This document shows positions 27,133 through 36,464 of a stretch of DNA of 64,000 bases, piece by piece. The stretch's first letter is position 1. Each line of letters opens with the position of its first letter. Where the stretch lies: positions 744,001-808,000 of the forward strand of contig CP104100.1 in assembly GCA_025163595.1 (NCBI GenBank), in the 5' to 3' direction. The position numbers and the translations under genes were made by a program. Under the pieces are notes generated by a model. That model saw only the letters and a program-made list of their open reading frames with translations. It searched no databases and was not told the origin of the DNA. The stretch is from Phaeobacter sp. G2 (GTDB lineage: Bacteria; Pseudomonadota; Alphaproteobacteria; Rhodobacterales; Rhodobacteraceae).

Positions 27133-27597
27133 ATGGCAAAGGGCACGCGGGAATTTACCGGTCGTCATATGCTGATGGTCCTGTGCGGCGCATTTGGGGT
27201 GATCATCAGCGTCAATCTGGCGCTGGCCTATAATGCGGTCAAAACCTTCCCCGGCCTGGAGGTAAAGAACTCCTATGTGGCCAGCCAGGAATTCGACCTG
27301 CGCCGCGATGCGCAGCAGTCGCTTGGCTGGTCGGTCTATGCCTCAGCCCAGGAAAACCAGGTCACGCTGGAGATTTCTGACGCCGAGGGAAACCCTGTTG
27401 AGGTGGCAAAGCTGAGCGCGATACTGGGCCGGGCGACCCATGTGAAGGATGATCAGAAGCCAGAGTTCAAATTCAACGGGACCGCCTATGTGGCCCCGGC
27501 TGATCTGGGGCCGGGCAACTGGAACATCCGCATGGTGGCACGAGCCAAAAATGGCGTTGAGTTCACCCAGCGGGTGATCCTGCACGTAAGAGGCTAG
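27133..27597 (+). CDS. ccoH: FixH/CcoH family cbb3 oxidase assembly protein
   Basis: 154 aa. One N-terminal membrane anchor (about 12-35) and a periplasmic domain with the FixH pattern FPGLEVKNSYVASQEFD near residue 38 and GNWNIRMVARA near the end. CcoH associates with the oxidase during late maturation and is needed for its stability. Between ccoG and ccoI with only 2 and 7 nt spacing. Confidence 0.93.
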   Translation: MAKGTREFTGRHMLMVLCGAFGVIISVNLALAYNAVKTFPGLEVKNSYVASQEFDLRRDAQQSLGWSVYASAQENQVTLEISDAEGNPVEVAKLSAILGRATHVKDDQKPEFKFNGTAYVAPADLGPGNWNIRMVARAKNGVEFTQRVILHVRG

Positions 27598-27604
27598 ACC
27601 AGAT

Positions 27605-29788
27605 ATGACTGCCCAGATGCGCCCTGCCATGGCCGTATGCCCCGGCTGCGTTGCCGCCCCAAGCGAGGCGGTGGACACCGCCCCAACAGAGGCGCGTCTG
27701 GCGCTGTCGCTGCCGACAATCCACTGTCAGGCCTGTATTTCCAAGGTCGAGCGCGGGCTGAACGCCCATCCCGGCATTCATTCAGCGCGGGTCAATCTGA
27801 CCCTGAAACGCGCCCTGATCGAAGCCGACCCTGAGGTGCGCGCAGATGATCTGATCCCGGTGCTCGAAGGTCTGGGATTTGAGGCGCATGAGCTGGATCT
27901 GGCGACGCTTGCCGCCACCCAAAGCGACCGGGCCGGGCGGGATCTGCTGATGCGGCTGGCGGTTGCCGGCTTTGCCTCGATGAATGTAATGCTCTTGTCG
28001 ATCTCGGTCTGGTCCGGGGCATCGGATGCAACCCGCGATATGTTCCACTGGATTTCGGCGGCAATTGCCTTTCCGGCGGTGATCTTTGCTGGCAAGCCCT
28101 TCTTTTTTAATGCCTGGAGCGCCCTGCGTGTGGGGCGGCTCAACATGGATGTGCCGATTGTTCTGGCACTGGCGCTGGCGCTGATCACCTCCCTGTGGGA
28201 GACCAGCCTGTCGGGGGAACATGCCTATTTTGACGCGGCTCTGACGCTGACCTTCTTTTTGCTGGCCGGGCGCTATCTGGACTATCGCACCCGTGCCGTG
28301 GCGCGATCTGCCGCCGAGGAGCTCGCCGCGCTTGAAGTGCCCCGCGCCATCCGCATGGAGGAAGGCAACAGGGAGGTTGAGGTTGCGGTCTCGGAGCTTG
28401 CCATTGGCGATCTTATCCTGGTGCGCCCCGGGGGGCGGATGCCCGTTGATGGGGTCATCGCCACCGGCCAGTCCGAACTGGACCGCTCGCTGCTTACGGG
28501 TGAAACCCTGCCTGTCTTTGCCGAACCGGGCACCCAGGTTTCTGCAGGGGAGGTCAATCTGACCGGCCCGCTGGTGGTCCGCGCCGAAGCGGTGGGCGAA
28601 GATACCTCGCTGCACCGGATGGCGGATCTGGTTGCCATCGCTGAATCTGGTCGCTCGCGCTATACCTCGCTGGCCGATAGTGCCGCCAAGCTCTATGCCC
28701 CTGGTGTGCATATCCTCTCGGCCTTGGCCTTTATTGGCTGGTATCTCTACACCTATGATCTGCGCATGGCGCTGAATATTGCCGCTGCGGTGCTGATCAT
28801 CACCTGCCCCTGTGCGCTGGGTCTTGCGGTGCCCGCAGTGACCACCGCCGCCTCGGGGCGGTTGTTCAAGAAGGGCATGTTGATCAAACACTCCACCGCG
28901 CTGGAGCGTCTGGCCGGGGTGGATACCGTGGTGTTTGACAAGACCGGCACCCTGACTGCGGGCACGCCGCAGCTGGAAAACCTCGACGCCTTTAGCCGCG
29001 CCGAGCTGGCAATTGCCCTGGCCCTGGCCGAGGGGTCATCGCATCCCCTGTCACGGTCCCTGACCGCTGCGGCCCGTGCTGCGGGCATTGCTCCTGCTGA
29101 GGTCACAGAGCTGCAGGAACGCCCCGGATTTGGCACCGAAGGCCAGTATCAGGGCCGCACAGTGCGCCTGGGGCGCGCCGCCTGGCTGGGCGCCGATCAG
29201 GGCAGCCAAACGGCGGCCTGGCTGGACACCGGCGACGGCACAGCCCCGCGTGGTTTTTTGTTCCACGACGCCCTGCGCCCCGGTGCAGCAGAGGCCGTGG
29301 CGCAGCTGCATGCAGCGGGCAAAGAGGTGCTGCTGATCTCTGGCGATACCACCGCTGCGGTGGAGGATCTGGCCCATCGTCTGGGCATCCAGAAATGGCT
29401 GGCCGAGGCGCTGCCGCAGGACAAAGCCGCACGGGTCCAGGCCCTGTCTGATCAGGGCCGCAAGGTGCTGATGGTGGGCGACGGGCTGAATGACACCGCA
29501 GCGCTGACGGCGGCGCATGTCTCAATCTCGCCGGCCTCTGCCTTGGATGCCGCCCGCGTGGCCTCTGACATTGTGCTGCTGGGGCAGGATCTGGAACCCA
29601 TCGCCGAGGCCTGTGTGGTGGCCAGCAAGGCGACCAAACGCATCCGCGAAAACTTCCGCATTGCCACACTCTACAATGTGATCGCGGTGCCCCTGGCCAT
29701 TGCTGGTTTTGCCACCCCCTTGATCGCGGCGCTGGCGATGTCTAGTTCTTCCATTACCGTATCCCTAAATGCGCTGCGCCTGAAGTAA
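27605..29788 (+). CDS. ccoI: Copper-translocating P1B-type ATPase CcoI (FixI/CopA2)
   Basis: 727 aa. N-terminal heavy-metal-associated domain with C-Q-A-C near residue 41 and an additional CPGC near residue 12; TGE in the actuator domain; membrane metal site CPC at about 400 in TCPCALG; phosphorylation site DKTGTLT near 445; GDGLND near 624. It exports Cu(I) to the periplasm for cbb3 assembly, not mainly for copper resistance, as judged by operon position. Followed by ccoS. Confidence 0.95.
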   Translation: MTAQMRPAMAVCPGCVAAPSEAVDTAPTEARLALSLPTIHCQACISKVERGLNAHPGIHSARVNLTLKRALIEADPEVRADDLIPVLEGLGFEAHELDLATLAATQSDRAGRDLLMRLAVAGFASMNVMLLSISVWSGASDATRDMFHWISAAIAFPAVIFAGKPFFFNAWSALRVGRLNMDVPIVLALALALITSLWETSLSGEHAYFDAALTLTFFLLAGRYLDYRTRAVARSAAEELAALEVPRAIRMEEGNREVEVAVSELAIGDLILVRPGGRMPVDGVIATGQSELDRSLLTGETLPVFAEPGTQVSAGEVNLTGPLVVRAEAVGEDTSLHRMADLVAIAESGRSRYTSLADSAAKLYAPGVHILSALAFIGWYLYTYDLRMALNIAAAVLIITCPCALGLAVPAVTTAASGRLFKKGMLIKHSTALERLAGVDTVVFDKTGTLTAGTPQLENLDAFSRAELAIALALAEGSSHPLSRSLTAAARAAGIAPAEVTELQERPGFGTEGQYQGRTVRLGRAAWLGADQGSQTAAWLDTGDGTAPRGFLFHDALRPGAAEAVAQLHAAGKEVLLISGDTTAAVEDLAHRLGIQKWLAEALPQDKAARVQALSDQGRKVLMVGDGLNDTAALTAAHVSISPASALDAARVASDIVLLGQDLEPIAEACVVASKATKRIRENFRIATLYNVIAVPLAIAGFATPLIAALAMSSSSITVSLNALRLK

Positions 29789-29820
29789 CCCGCGCCGCGC
29801 CCGACAAAAGTGTCCTTGCC

Positions 29821-29979
29821 ATGAGCGTCCTTGCCTATCTCATCCCCATTTCGCTGCTGCTGGGTGGCGGCGCTTTGGCGGCGTTTGTCTACACGGTGCG
29901 CTCAAACCAATATGACGACCCCGAAGGCGACTCGCGCCGCATCCTCAGCGAAGAATGGGACGATCACCCCAAACCCTGA
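29821..29979 (+). CDS. ccoS: cbb3-type cytochrome oxidase assembly protein CcoS
   Basis: 52 aa, small membrane protein. One membrane segment (about 3-24) followed by the CcoS-specific tail: RSNQYDDPEGDSRRIL, then an acidic end. Required for haem and copper cofactor insertion into CcoN. ATG 29821 lies 32 nt after the ccoI stop; a second ATG option does not exist in frame. Easily missed because of its size, but motif and position are decisive. Confidence 0.93.
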   Translation: MSVLAYLIPISLLLGGGALAAFVYTVRSNQYDDPEGDSRRILSEEWDDHPKP

Positions 29980-30527
29980 GCACTGTTCTGAGACAAAGAC
30001 ACCTGGCGGCAAAACCGCTGGGACGGCCCAAGGGTTCCTATGCTGGACAAAACTGCGGTCTGTGAGACGGGAAACAACGACGGCTTCCAACCCTGGCACA
30101 AGTGTTGGGCCTGGGCGGCTAAACACTTGTGCCAGAGCGAAGGCCTTGCGGGTCGCTCACTTTAAAGCCGACCCAAACTGCTGCGGCGATGTTGCTCCTC
30201 GCTCGAGGGCGGGCCAAGCGCAGAAAGCTCCGTTTGGCAAAGGTCGAGGCCGCACGGCGCGATTTTCGGCAGATCTGTCCCATACTTGTGATTCACATTA
30301 GGCGCACGGAGGTTTTCCTTTTTGACAGCAGGTTGTTGCAACCGCCCTTCATTGGGCGTGCGTTCTGAATCCCGTGCCCCTTCAGGACGCCGTGTGCATT
30401 TTGAATCCATTGCATCCAATGCTAAAAATCTTACGCTGATCGTTGCAGTACGTGGTCCCATGGTCTGGATTTAGCGCGTTCTGTGGATGAAATTGATTTT
30501 TGAGTGCGTTATTTGGAGGTAGAAAAA
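29980..30527. other. 548-nt gene-poor interval between ccoS and the SH3b protein gene
   Basis: No credible coding sequence: the short open frames lack ribosome-binding sites and family resemblance. It contains one strong inverted repeat (30094-30134). The last 250 nt are visibly more AT-rich than the surroundings and should contain the promoter of the next operon. Confidence 0.6.
30094..30134. repeat. 13-bp perfect inverted repeat
   Basis: TGGCACAAGTGTT (30094-30106) and AACACTTGTGCCA (30122-30134) are perfect complements separated by 15 nt. It may end the ccoGHIS transcript without a U-tract, or be a remnant of a small mobile element. Confidence 0.75.
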
Positions 30528-31652
30528 TTGCTGCTCGACGACAATGAAACGCGTACCCGCCTGAGGGAATTGGTGTTTTTTAGCAAGGTTCCCGTTTTAC
30601 TGGTTACGCTCATTCTTTCTTTAGGGTGCTTTTCAATGGTGCGCGCCCAAGAGCTGGGAAAAACCGCGCAAGTCGTGACTGAACAATTGAATCTCCGCAG
30701 CGGGCCGAGCACATCCAACCCCGTAATCCATAAGATGCATCAGGGGACACTGGTAAAAATCTTGGCACGCCGGGAAGGTTGGGCCAGGCTTTCACTGGCT
30801 GACAACCCATCGATCACTGGTTGGGCAAGTGCCCGTTACCTCGAGGCGTCTTCCGCGACATTTTCCGCGGGCGCAAATGACTATTTCGCAGAGTTCATTA
30901 CGCGCTATGGCACCCCAAGGGAGCAGGGCTACCTTCCAGAGCTTGATACCCACTTTGCCTTTTTCTGCGCCAATGGGTTCGGCCTTGCGCTCTTTCGCGA
31001 GTCGGACGAAGGGGGTGTCGGCTGGACGTCGGACGATTGGTGCGTTCGCGATGTGCTCGCGAAAGACATCGACGGTGACGGTCAGTACGAAATTGTCTAT
31101 TTTTCCGGCGGAGGAGGCACCGGTTCCTTTGGCATAAAAGAGCGCCATCTCTATTGGCCACCCGGTGTTGCGGAGCCGGCGCGCGGTTACGACTACTTAA
31201 CCTTGTCGCAAAGTCAGGGAATGGTCCCTGATGAGGACGTCGGAGCCCAATGGGAAGAGCACCGCGAAATGCGGTATGGGCAGAAATGCCGCGATAGCGT
31301 CTATACGCCGGATTGGCCTGCCGATGCTCTGTCGCGCCCCGTGGTGATCTGTGAACTCTCTGAGCAAAAAACGATTGAGCTGATTGCCTATGGTGGAGGC
31401 GGCAACCTCCACGGCAACGCAAACATCGAAGAGTTTGTCAAAGTAAATGCAGCGCGGGGGTTTGAGCTCGTGGGGGCAGGAACGCCCGATGTCCTAAAAG
31501 CGCTGTCCCGAGAGCACCTTGAGCGCGCATCTACAGCTCAAGGCGAGGCTCTGGAGAACTTGTCTTTGCAGAGCCTTGACGCGGTGGACACCGGCGTCAG
31601 GCAGGAGCTGAGTAAAGAGCGCCAGGCGATGATCGCGGAGTGGCTGAAGTGA
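30528..31652 (+). CDS. Secreted SH3b-domain protein of unknown function
   Basis: 374 aa from the TTG at 30528, which has GGAGG 8 nt upstream; a GTG at 30504 adds eight residues and is possible. A signal peptide with a long N-region (hydrophobic core about 22-37, then VRAQ) is followed by a bacterial SH3 domain (about 45-105: LNLRSGPSTSNPVIHKMHQG, then GWASARYL). The rest is unrecognised; it includes DIDGDGQYE, like an EF-hand or FG-GAP calcium loop, and Gly-rich FSGGGGTGSFG and AYGGGGN. Overlaps the next gene by 4 nt. Probably periplasmic or envelope-associated. Codon choice looks more relaxed than in neighbours, suggesting acquisition. Confidence 0.75.
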   Translation: MLLDDNETRTRLRELVFFSKVPVLLVTLILSLGCFSMVRAQELGKTAQVVTEQLNLRSGPSTSNPVIHKMHQGTLVKILARREGWARLSLADNPSITGWASARYLEASSATFSAGANDYFAEFITRYGTPREQGYLPELDTHFAFFCANGFGLALFRESDEGGVGWTSDDWCVRDVLAKDIDGDGQYEIVYFSGGGGTGSFGIKERHLYWPPGVAEPARGYDYLTLSQSQGMVPDEDVGAQWEEHREMRYGQKCRDSVYTPDWPADALSRPVVICELSEQKTIELIAYGGGGNLHGNANIEEFVKVNAARGFELVGAGTPDVLKALSREHLERASTAQGEALENLSLQSLDAVDTGVRQELSKERQAMIAEWLK

Positions 31653-33115
31653 TCAGGATTCTGGCCGCCGCTCTTTTCCTCATCCTTTCGAGCCCCGCTT
31701 TCTCCGCAGCTGTCGTGGAGGAAGCGATTGATGGCAACGCCCGCCTGGATGGCGATCGGGACACTACAAAGGGGGCTACGCTCAGTTTCGATTGGAAGGC
31801 GGAGATCCGACTTGGGCTTCTCATGGGAGAGCCTGTGGTTTCTGTGCGTTTTATTTGGGCGGATCCGATCGGAATAGTGACCCTACCGCAATTGACGCCA
31901 AGCGGGCGGTCCTATCGTCCCGTGCATTTGACGCAGCTCCCGGTGGATCTGCGCCAACATCCACGGCTGCTCGATGTGAAACTTAGAATGACGTTCAGCG
32001 ATGGGGTAAGCCTGCTTGATCACGTTGCCGATGTGGGAGTGACCGGGCCTCCCGGCCAATGGTCGTTTAACGTGCCGGGAAGTCCGGATTGGGAGCGGCT
32101 TTTTCGGGTTCACGGCCAGGATGCTTTTGTTTCAGAAAACACTGCAAAAACAGCGGTCCAAAATGGGTTGAGTCTGGTTTCTGTCGTGTTAGAGGACGCG
32201 ACGATCAGCCTGTATCACTTGCACGAAGACTATGTCCGGCTCTACGGCGCACGCGAAGAGTATCGGGTGCTAGGGACTGCTTACAAGCGTGTACTTGATG
32301 GTCTGCAGCGGAGCTACGGCGTCGATGCGAGCGGAATCTCTGGTGGCTGGACGGACGCTTATTTTGTGGCCGAGAACTCCGGGTCGATCGATAGTTCCAA
32401 AGTATGGGAAGAGCGAGTACGCAAGCTTGAACAGGTATTGATAAAGCTATCCAGTTTGCCCGAAGAGCTTCGCGCTGGTGATAATCACGGCCCCTATGAA
32501 CAGGCTGTCGCTGATGCCGATTTGATCCAGAGGGCGGCAGGGCCGGCTGTGCGTGGCTACCGAGCCGAGGGTACAAATCCGGACAGCCAGCCGCAGGGGC
32601 GCGAGCCCATGTTCGATGGCGCATACAGGCTGGCCCTACTGCGCGGCGAGCATTGGATTGTTGACAGTGACAGTGGCGATGCGATCCGAATGCTCTCGAC
32701 GGATTCCGAAATCCTTGTTGCCGGTCTGATACTGTACCGGGCGTCCTTGTCGAACACACCTTGTCGCGATGGCAACATCGCGCTTGCGCTGCATGATCCC
32801 GTTTCGGAAGCCGAAGTATCCCATCTGGACATTTCATGTTTTCTGGAAGGGCGCACCGCTTCGGTCAAAGAGGTGGCGACACCAGACGAGGTTTACCCGC
32901 GCATAGTGCTGACGCTTCCCACACGGGAACCACGTAAATTTACCAAGACGGTTACCTGTCGACATTGCGGTCGCAGTTCCACCAGGACCGGGAAACTGAC
33001 CGAATACTATCACGCCGATGTCACGGTTGGGCCGGATCTCAGCGTTACCATGGGGAAAGAGATCTCGGATGTTCCTGGGCGCATTTGCCCAGCCCTCGTG
33101 TTGTGCCGAAACTAG
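31649..33115 (+). CDS. Secreted protein of unknown function, partner of the SH3b protein
   Basis: 488 aa, not recognised. GTG 31649 forms GTGA with the upstream stop and has GGAG 8 nt upstream; a GTG at 31640 is also in frame. It begins with a clear signal peptide (IRILAAALFLILSSPAFSAA). The N-terminal half looks beta-rich; the middle has a charged helical stretch (VWEERVRKLEQVLIKLSSLP); the C-terminal part contains a paired CxxC (CRHCGRS) that could bind metal or form a disulfide. Tight coupling with the SH3b gene and a shared terminator imply a joint envelope role. No catalytic motif was identified. Confidence 0.7.
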   Translation: MIRILAAALFLILSSPAFSAAVVEEAIDGNARLDGDRDTTKGATLSFDWKAEIRLGLLMGEPVVSVRFIWADPIGIVTLPQLTPSGRSYRPVHLTQLPVDLRQHPRLLDVKLRMTFSDGVSLLDHVADVGVTGPPGQWSFNVPGSPDWERLFRVHGQDAFVSENTAKTAVQNGLSLVSVVLEDATISLYHLHEDYVRLYGAREEYRVLGTAYKRVLDGLQRSYGVDASGISGGWTDAYFVAENSGSIDSSKVWEERVRKLEQVLIKLSSLPEELRAGDNHGPYEQAVADADLIQRAAGPAVRGYRAEGTNPDSQPQGREPMFDGAYRLALLRGEHWIVDSDSGDAIRMLSTDSEILVAGLILYRASLSNTPCRDGNIALALHDPVSEAEVSHLDISCFLEGRTASVKEVATPDEVYPRIVLTLPTREPRKFTKTVTCRHCGRSSTRTGKLTEYYHADVTVGPDLSVTMGKEISDVPGRICPALVLCRN

Positions 33116-33161
33116 TATCCCCAGGACCATTCGGGCTCTAAGCGGGCACTGTTAAACACTC

Positions 33162-33189
33162 AAAAGGCCCCTCTTTGGAGGGGCCTTTT
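33162..33189. terminator. Bidirectional intrinsic terminator
   Basis: AAAAGGCCCCTC-TTT-GGAGGGGCCTTTT, symmetrical, with T-runs on both strands. It separates the SH3b operon from the convergent carboxypeptidase gene. Confidence 0.92.
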
Positions 33190-33240
33190 GTTTGCGACCT
33201 GATACGAGAGGTAAGCCCATGGTCGCTTGGATAGGGGGCC

Positions 33241-34929
33241 TTAGGACGAGGGGCCTAGCGTGTCGCAGGCAACATTGCGGGCGCTCAAGCGGCGGCAGGC
33301 GAGGTCGGCCTGTTCTTTGGTCATGCCGAGGAAATTGGCGTCATAGCCCAGACGTGATTTTGCCACCTTGCGCAGGGTGCCGTTCAGGGTCTCCATTTCG
33401 GAGAGGGCAGTGCGCAGCAGGACTTTTTCCGCCTGATAGGCACTGGTGTAGCGCCCGACATTGATGCCCCAATATCTGCCGCCCGAGGTCGAGAGCCGGG
33501 TCACCACCACGGGCTGTTCGGGGCTGGGCGCCGCCGCATTGGCCAGTTTGATCGGGCGCGCCATGGGCCGCAGCCCGGTAAAGGGCCGGGCTTGCACTCT
33601 GACGGGGGCGGAGGACTGCGCGACGGCGGCGGTTACAGTTGCAGCCCCAGCGGTCTGTTCTGATGTGCTGGGAACCGGTCCGGTAGAGGCTGGCAGTACC
33701 TTGGCCTCGGCAATGGCTGCGGTGATGCTGGCCTGCAGAATATCGGGATCAATCCCGGTGCCGGTCTCCGCAGGGGAAGGATCCGCCTGCGCTGCCGCGG
33801 CCTGTGCTGCGGCTTCCTGGGGCACGGCGGTCTGCGCTTCGGTTGTCTTGGCTTGCGTGGCGGTGGCAATCTGCACCGCTTCGGCGATGACGTCCGGGTC
33901 GACAATTGGGCCGGGGCGGGCCAGGGGGCGAAGGCTGGTTTTTACCAGGCCAGTGACGCGGACCGTCTTACCGGCGCCGCCGTTGCCTGCAACCTGGGTT
34001 GTGGCGCCAATGCCGCGATTGCCAACATATGCGGGGCGTCCCGGCGCCTGAACGCGGGCCCGGGAGGGGGCGCGACGAAAACCGAGATCCAGCAGTTCGG
34101 CAACCTTGGCATTGCGCGAGGTGGAGGATTTACCGCCAAAAACGGTTGCGATGATGCGCTCATTGCCCCGTTTGGCCGAGGCCACCAGGTTGGAGCCCGC
34201 AGCACGGGTATAGCCGGTCTTGATGCCGTCGGCACCTTTGTAGGAGGCCAGCAGGCGTCGGTTTGTATTGGGAACGGTTTTGACGCCCGCATCAATCGAT
34301 CTGCGCGCAAACAGGTGATAATACTCGGGGTAGTCATACAGGATATGGCGACCCAGGGTTGTCATGTCGCGGGCGGTGGACAAATGCCCCGCCTCGGTCA
34401 GCCCATGGGCGTTTTTGAATGTTGTGCGTGTCATGCCGAGCGCTTTGGCGGTGCGGGTCATGCGACGGGCAAAGGCGGCTTCGGATCCGGAAATGGCCTC
34501 CCCAATGGCGGTGGCGGCATCATTGGCGGATTTTACAGCGGAAGCCCGAATCAGATAGCGAAAGGCAATACGCTGTCCGGTTTTTAACCCCAGTTTTGAG
34601 GGCGGTTCGGAAGAGGCGTTTCTGCTGATGAGCACCTTTTGATCCAGCGAGATCTCGCCGTTTCGGACCGCTTCAAAGGCAATATAGAGGGTCATCATCT
34701 TGGTCAGAGAGGCGGGGTGCAGCCGGGCATCGGCATTGCGCGAATGCAGTACTTCGCCGGTGCGCGCGTCAACAACCACGGCGGCATAGGCCGCCGCCTG
34801 CACCTGGGTCGGGGGAATCAGCACCACCCCAAGAGAGAGAAGAACACCCATGATCCACGGCACAGTCCGGGCCAACGCCCGCTGCCCGCGAACCAGGTGG
34901 TTAAACCTGATCTGCACGATATCTGCCAT
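33241..34929 (-). CDS. D-alanyl-D-alanine carboxypeptidase (PBP5/6 type) with C-terminal SPOR domain
   Basis: 562 aa. After a signal/anchor segment (about 25-46), the S11 peptidase domain has S74-x-x-K77 (SLTKM), S134-A-N136 and K237-T-G239. A long Ala/Pro/Gln-rich linker (about 290-480) leads to a SPOR domain (GRYWGINVGRYTSAYQAEKV region), which binds denuded glycan at the septum. It trims the terminal D-Ala of peptidoglycan stem peptides, probably at the division site. ATG 34929 follows AGAGG at 6 nt; a farther start at 34992 is not needed. Confidence 0.92.
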   Translation of the reverse strand: MADIVQIRFNHLVRGQRALARTVPWIMGVLLSLGVVLIPPTQVQAAAYAAVVVDARTGEVLHSRNADARLHPASLTKMMTLYIAFEAVRNGEISLDQKVLISRNASSEPPSKLGLKTGQRIAFRYLIRASAVKSANDAATAIGEAISGSEAAFARRMTRTAKALGMTRTTFKNAHGLTEAGHLSTARDMTTLGRHILYDYPEYYHLFARRSIDAGVKTVPNTNRRLLASYKGADGIKTGYTRAAGSNLVASAKRGNERIIATVFGGKSSTSRNAKVAELLDLGFRRAPSRARVQAPGRPAYVGNRGIGATTQVAGNGGAGKTVRVTGLVKTSLRPLARPGPIVDPDVIAEAVQIATATQAKTTEAQTAVPQEAAAQAAAAQADPSPAETGTGIDPDILQASITAAIAEAKVLPASTGPVPSTSEQTAGAATVTAAVAQSSAPVRVQARPFTGLRPMARPIKLANAAAPSPEQPVVVTRLSTSGGRYWGINVGRYTSAYQAEKVLLRTALSEMETLNGTLRKVAKSRLGYDANFLGMTKEQADLACRRLSARNVACDTLGPSS

Positions 34930-35283
34930 TTTTGCCTCTTGCCGCCGGTTTTCCGGCTGACGATTTTGCCTGCTATGCAGAAAGCCTAGCATATTAGATG
35001 GCCGGAAGAAACCTTGGCGATAGGCGGGTGAGCACAGCTGAGAAAGGACTTTCCCTAGATTTAGTTGCCCGGCGGCGGGTTTCGCCTAAATCGGGATTGT
35101 CTTAAAGAAGTGTAAACAGAAACGCAGGCTTAAATCCTGTCAGACCCCGGCATGGCACAGTGCGATTCGCCTTCTGTGCGACCTCTGGGCAACAGGTGCT
35201 GAGTTTGTTTGCGCAGGTCAGCGGGATTTTTCTGTGTCGGCGAGGCAGAGATCAGAGATGCCCCAACCTGCGCCGCTGAGCCC
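34930..35283. other. 354-nt intergenic region upstream of the carboxypeptidase gene
   Basis: No supported gene. It contains an inverted repeat GATTTAG (35057-35063) / CTAAATC (35085-35091) with an inner CCCG/CGGG pairing, which could be a regulatory site or a stem. Small open frames here have no ribosome-binding site. Confidence 0.55.
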
Positions 35284-35610
35284 CTAGGCTTTGAGACTGC
35301 GGGTGACGTAATGGGGCGTAGAGTAATGCAGCCCAAAGGAGAACTCGCAGGGGCGGGGCAGCATAGCGCTGACCGCCTGTTCCAGGGCGCTGAGCAGAGC
35401 GGCTGAAAATGCAGCATCGCGATGTGGTTTCACCAGCAGTGAGACGCTGACGGTGACATGGCTGTGGTGGAATTCATCTGTGGGGTAGGCGCGCCCCTTG
35501 CAGGCGCCGGCACCGCCGTCGTGACGCAGGATGATGGTCTCGATCTCAGCCAGAATCGCAGCGCTGTCGAGCTGCAGGTCACTTGAGTATTTGATCTCTG
35601 CATGTGGCAT
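35284..35610 (-). CDS. 5-carboxymethyl-2-hydroxymuconate isomerase (tautomerase) family protein
   Basis: 108 aa. Starts MPHAEIKYSSDL, giving the N-terminal proline that acts as catalytic base in the tautomerase superfamily once Met is removed; YPTDEFHHSHVTVSV matches the CHMI group. In homoprotocatechuate degradation this enzyme isomerises 5-carboxymethyl-2-hydroxymuconate, but no other genes of that route are near, so the physiological substrate is uncertain. AGGAG is 10 nt before ATG. Downstream of a HAD hydrolase gene on the same strand. Confidence 0.8.
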   Translation of the reverse strand: MPHAEIKYSSDLQLDSAAILAEIETIILRHDGGAGACKGRAYPTDEFHHSHVTVSVSLLVKPHRDAAFSAALLSALEQAVSAMLPRPCEFSFGLHYSTPHYVTRSLKA

Positions 35611-35657
35611 CGGCTGTCTGCTCCTGTTGGTCTTTTGCTATGGCGTCTGCTGCGGGC

Positions 35658-36389
35658 TTACAATGCTGCGCGGTCTTTCTCAATCCGCGACACCAGCTGT
35701 GGCAGCTGGCTGAGATCCGCGATGGCGTTATAGCGAGGGCTGGCTTCCGGGGGCTCTGCATGTTCCAGCTCCCAGATCTCGCCGTGGGGTACATAGGTTC
35801 CCCAGCCACCTGCGGTGATCGGCGGCACCACATCCGAGCGCATGGAGTTGCCAACCATCATGGCGCGCGCGATGCCGTCGCCGTGGCGGTTGAAAATCTC
35901 CCGGTACACCTCGGGGGTCTTTTCCGACACGATTTCAACCGCGTCAAACAAATCGCCCAGACCGGACTGCGCCAGTTTGCGCTCCTGATCCAGCAAATCG
36001 CCCTTGGTGATCAGCACCACCCGGTGGTTTGCCGCCAGTTGCGTCACCGCCTCCTGGGCATGGGGCAGCAGGTCAATGGGATAGGAGAGCATCATCTGCC
36101 CCGCCACGATCAGCTCTTGGATGACGGCAGCAGGCACCTGTTGATCGGTCACCTCGATGGCGGTTTCGATCATCGACAGGGTAAAGCCTTTGACCCCGTA
36201 ACCATAGCGCCCAAGGTTGCGTTTCTCCGCTGCTAGCAAGCGTCGCTCCAGCGCCGGGCGGTCCAGATCGGGCGGGGTGTGATCCTGCAGCAGTTCGGCA
36301 AAACGGTCCTGGGTGACCCGGAAAAACCGCTCGTTGTGCCAAAGCGTGTCGTCGGCATCAAAGCCTATGGTTGTTAAATTGCCTGTCAT
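35658..36389 (-). CDS. HAD superfamily hydrolase
   Basis: 243 aa. Motif I DADDTLW (nucleophile Asp in residues 10-16), motif II in VLITKGD, motif III Lys in VSEKTPEVY, and motif IV GNSMRSDVVP. The helical cap after motif I (about 17-95) places it in subfamily I. Predicted to dephosphorylate a small phosphometabolite in the cytosol; the substrate is not identifiable. 47 nt upstream of the tautomerase gene, possibly co-transcribed; divergent from clpS. Confidence 0.85.
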   Translation of the reverse strand: MTGNLTTIGFDADDTLWHNERFFRVTQDRFAELLQDHTPPDLDRPALERRLLAAEKRNLGRYGYGVKGFTLSMIETAIEVTDQQVPAAVIQELIVAGQMMLSYPIDLLPHAQEAVTQLAANHRVVLITKGDLLDQERKLAQSGLGDLFDAVEIVSEKTPEVYREIFNRHGDGIARAMMVGNSMRSDVVPPITAGGWGTYVPHGEIWELEHAEPPEASPRYNAIADLSQLPQLVSRIEKDRAAL

Positions 36390-36464
36390 GTTGCTGCGTT
36401 AATCCCTTTTCCTGCCCCTTTTCCTGAGCCGTCATTACGCTATATAAGCGGGATATAGATTTCC

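Noticed and set aside
29831..30301. A 156-aa plus-strand ORF overlapping ccoS.
   Set aside because: It is out of frame with ccoS, whose sequence is diagnostic, and its distal part has no start signal or similarity.
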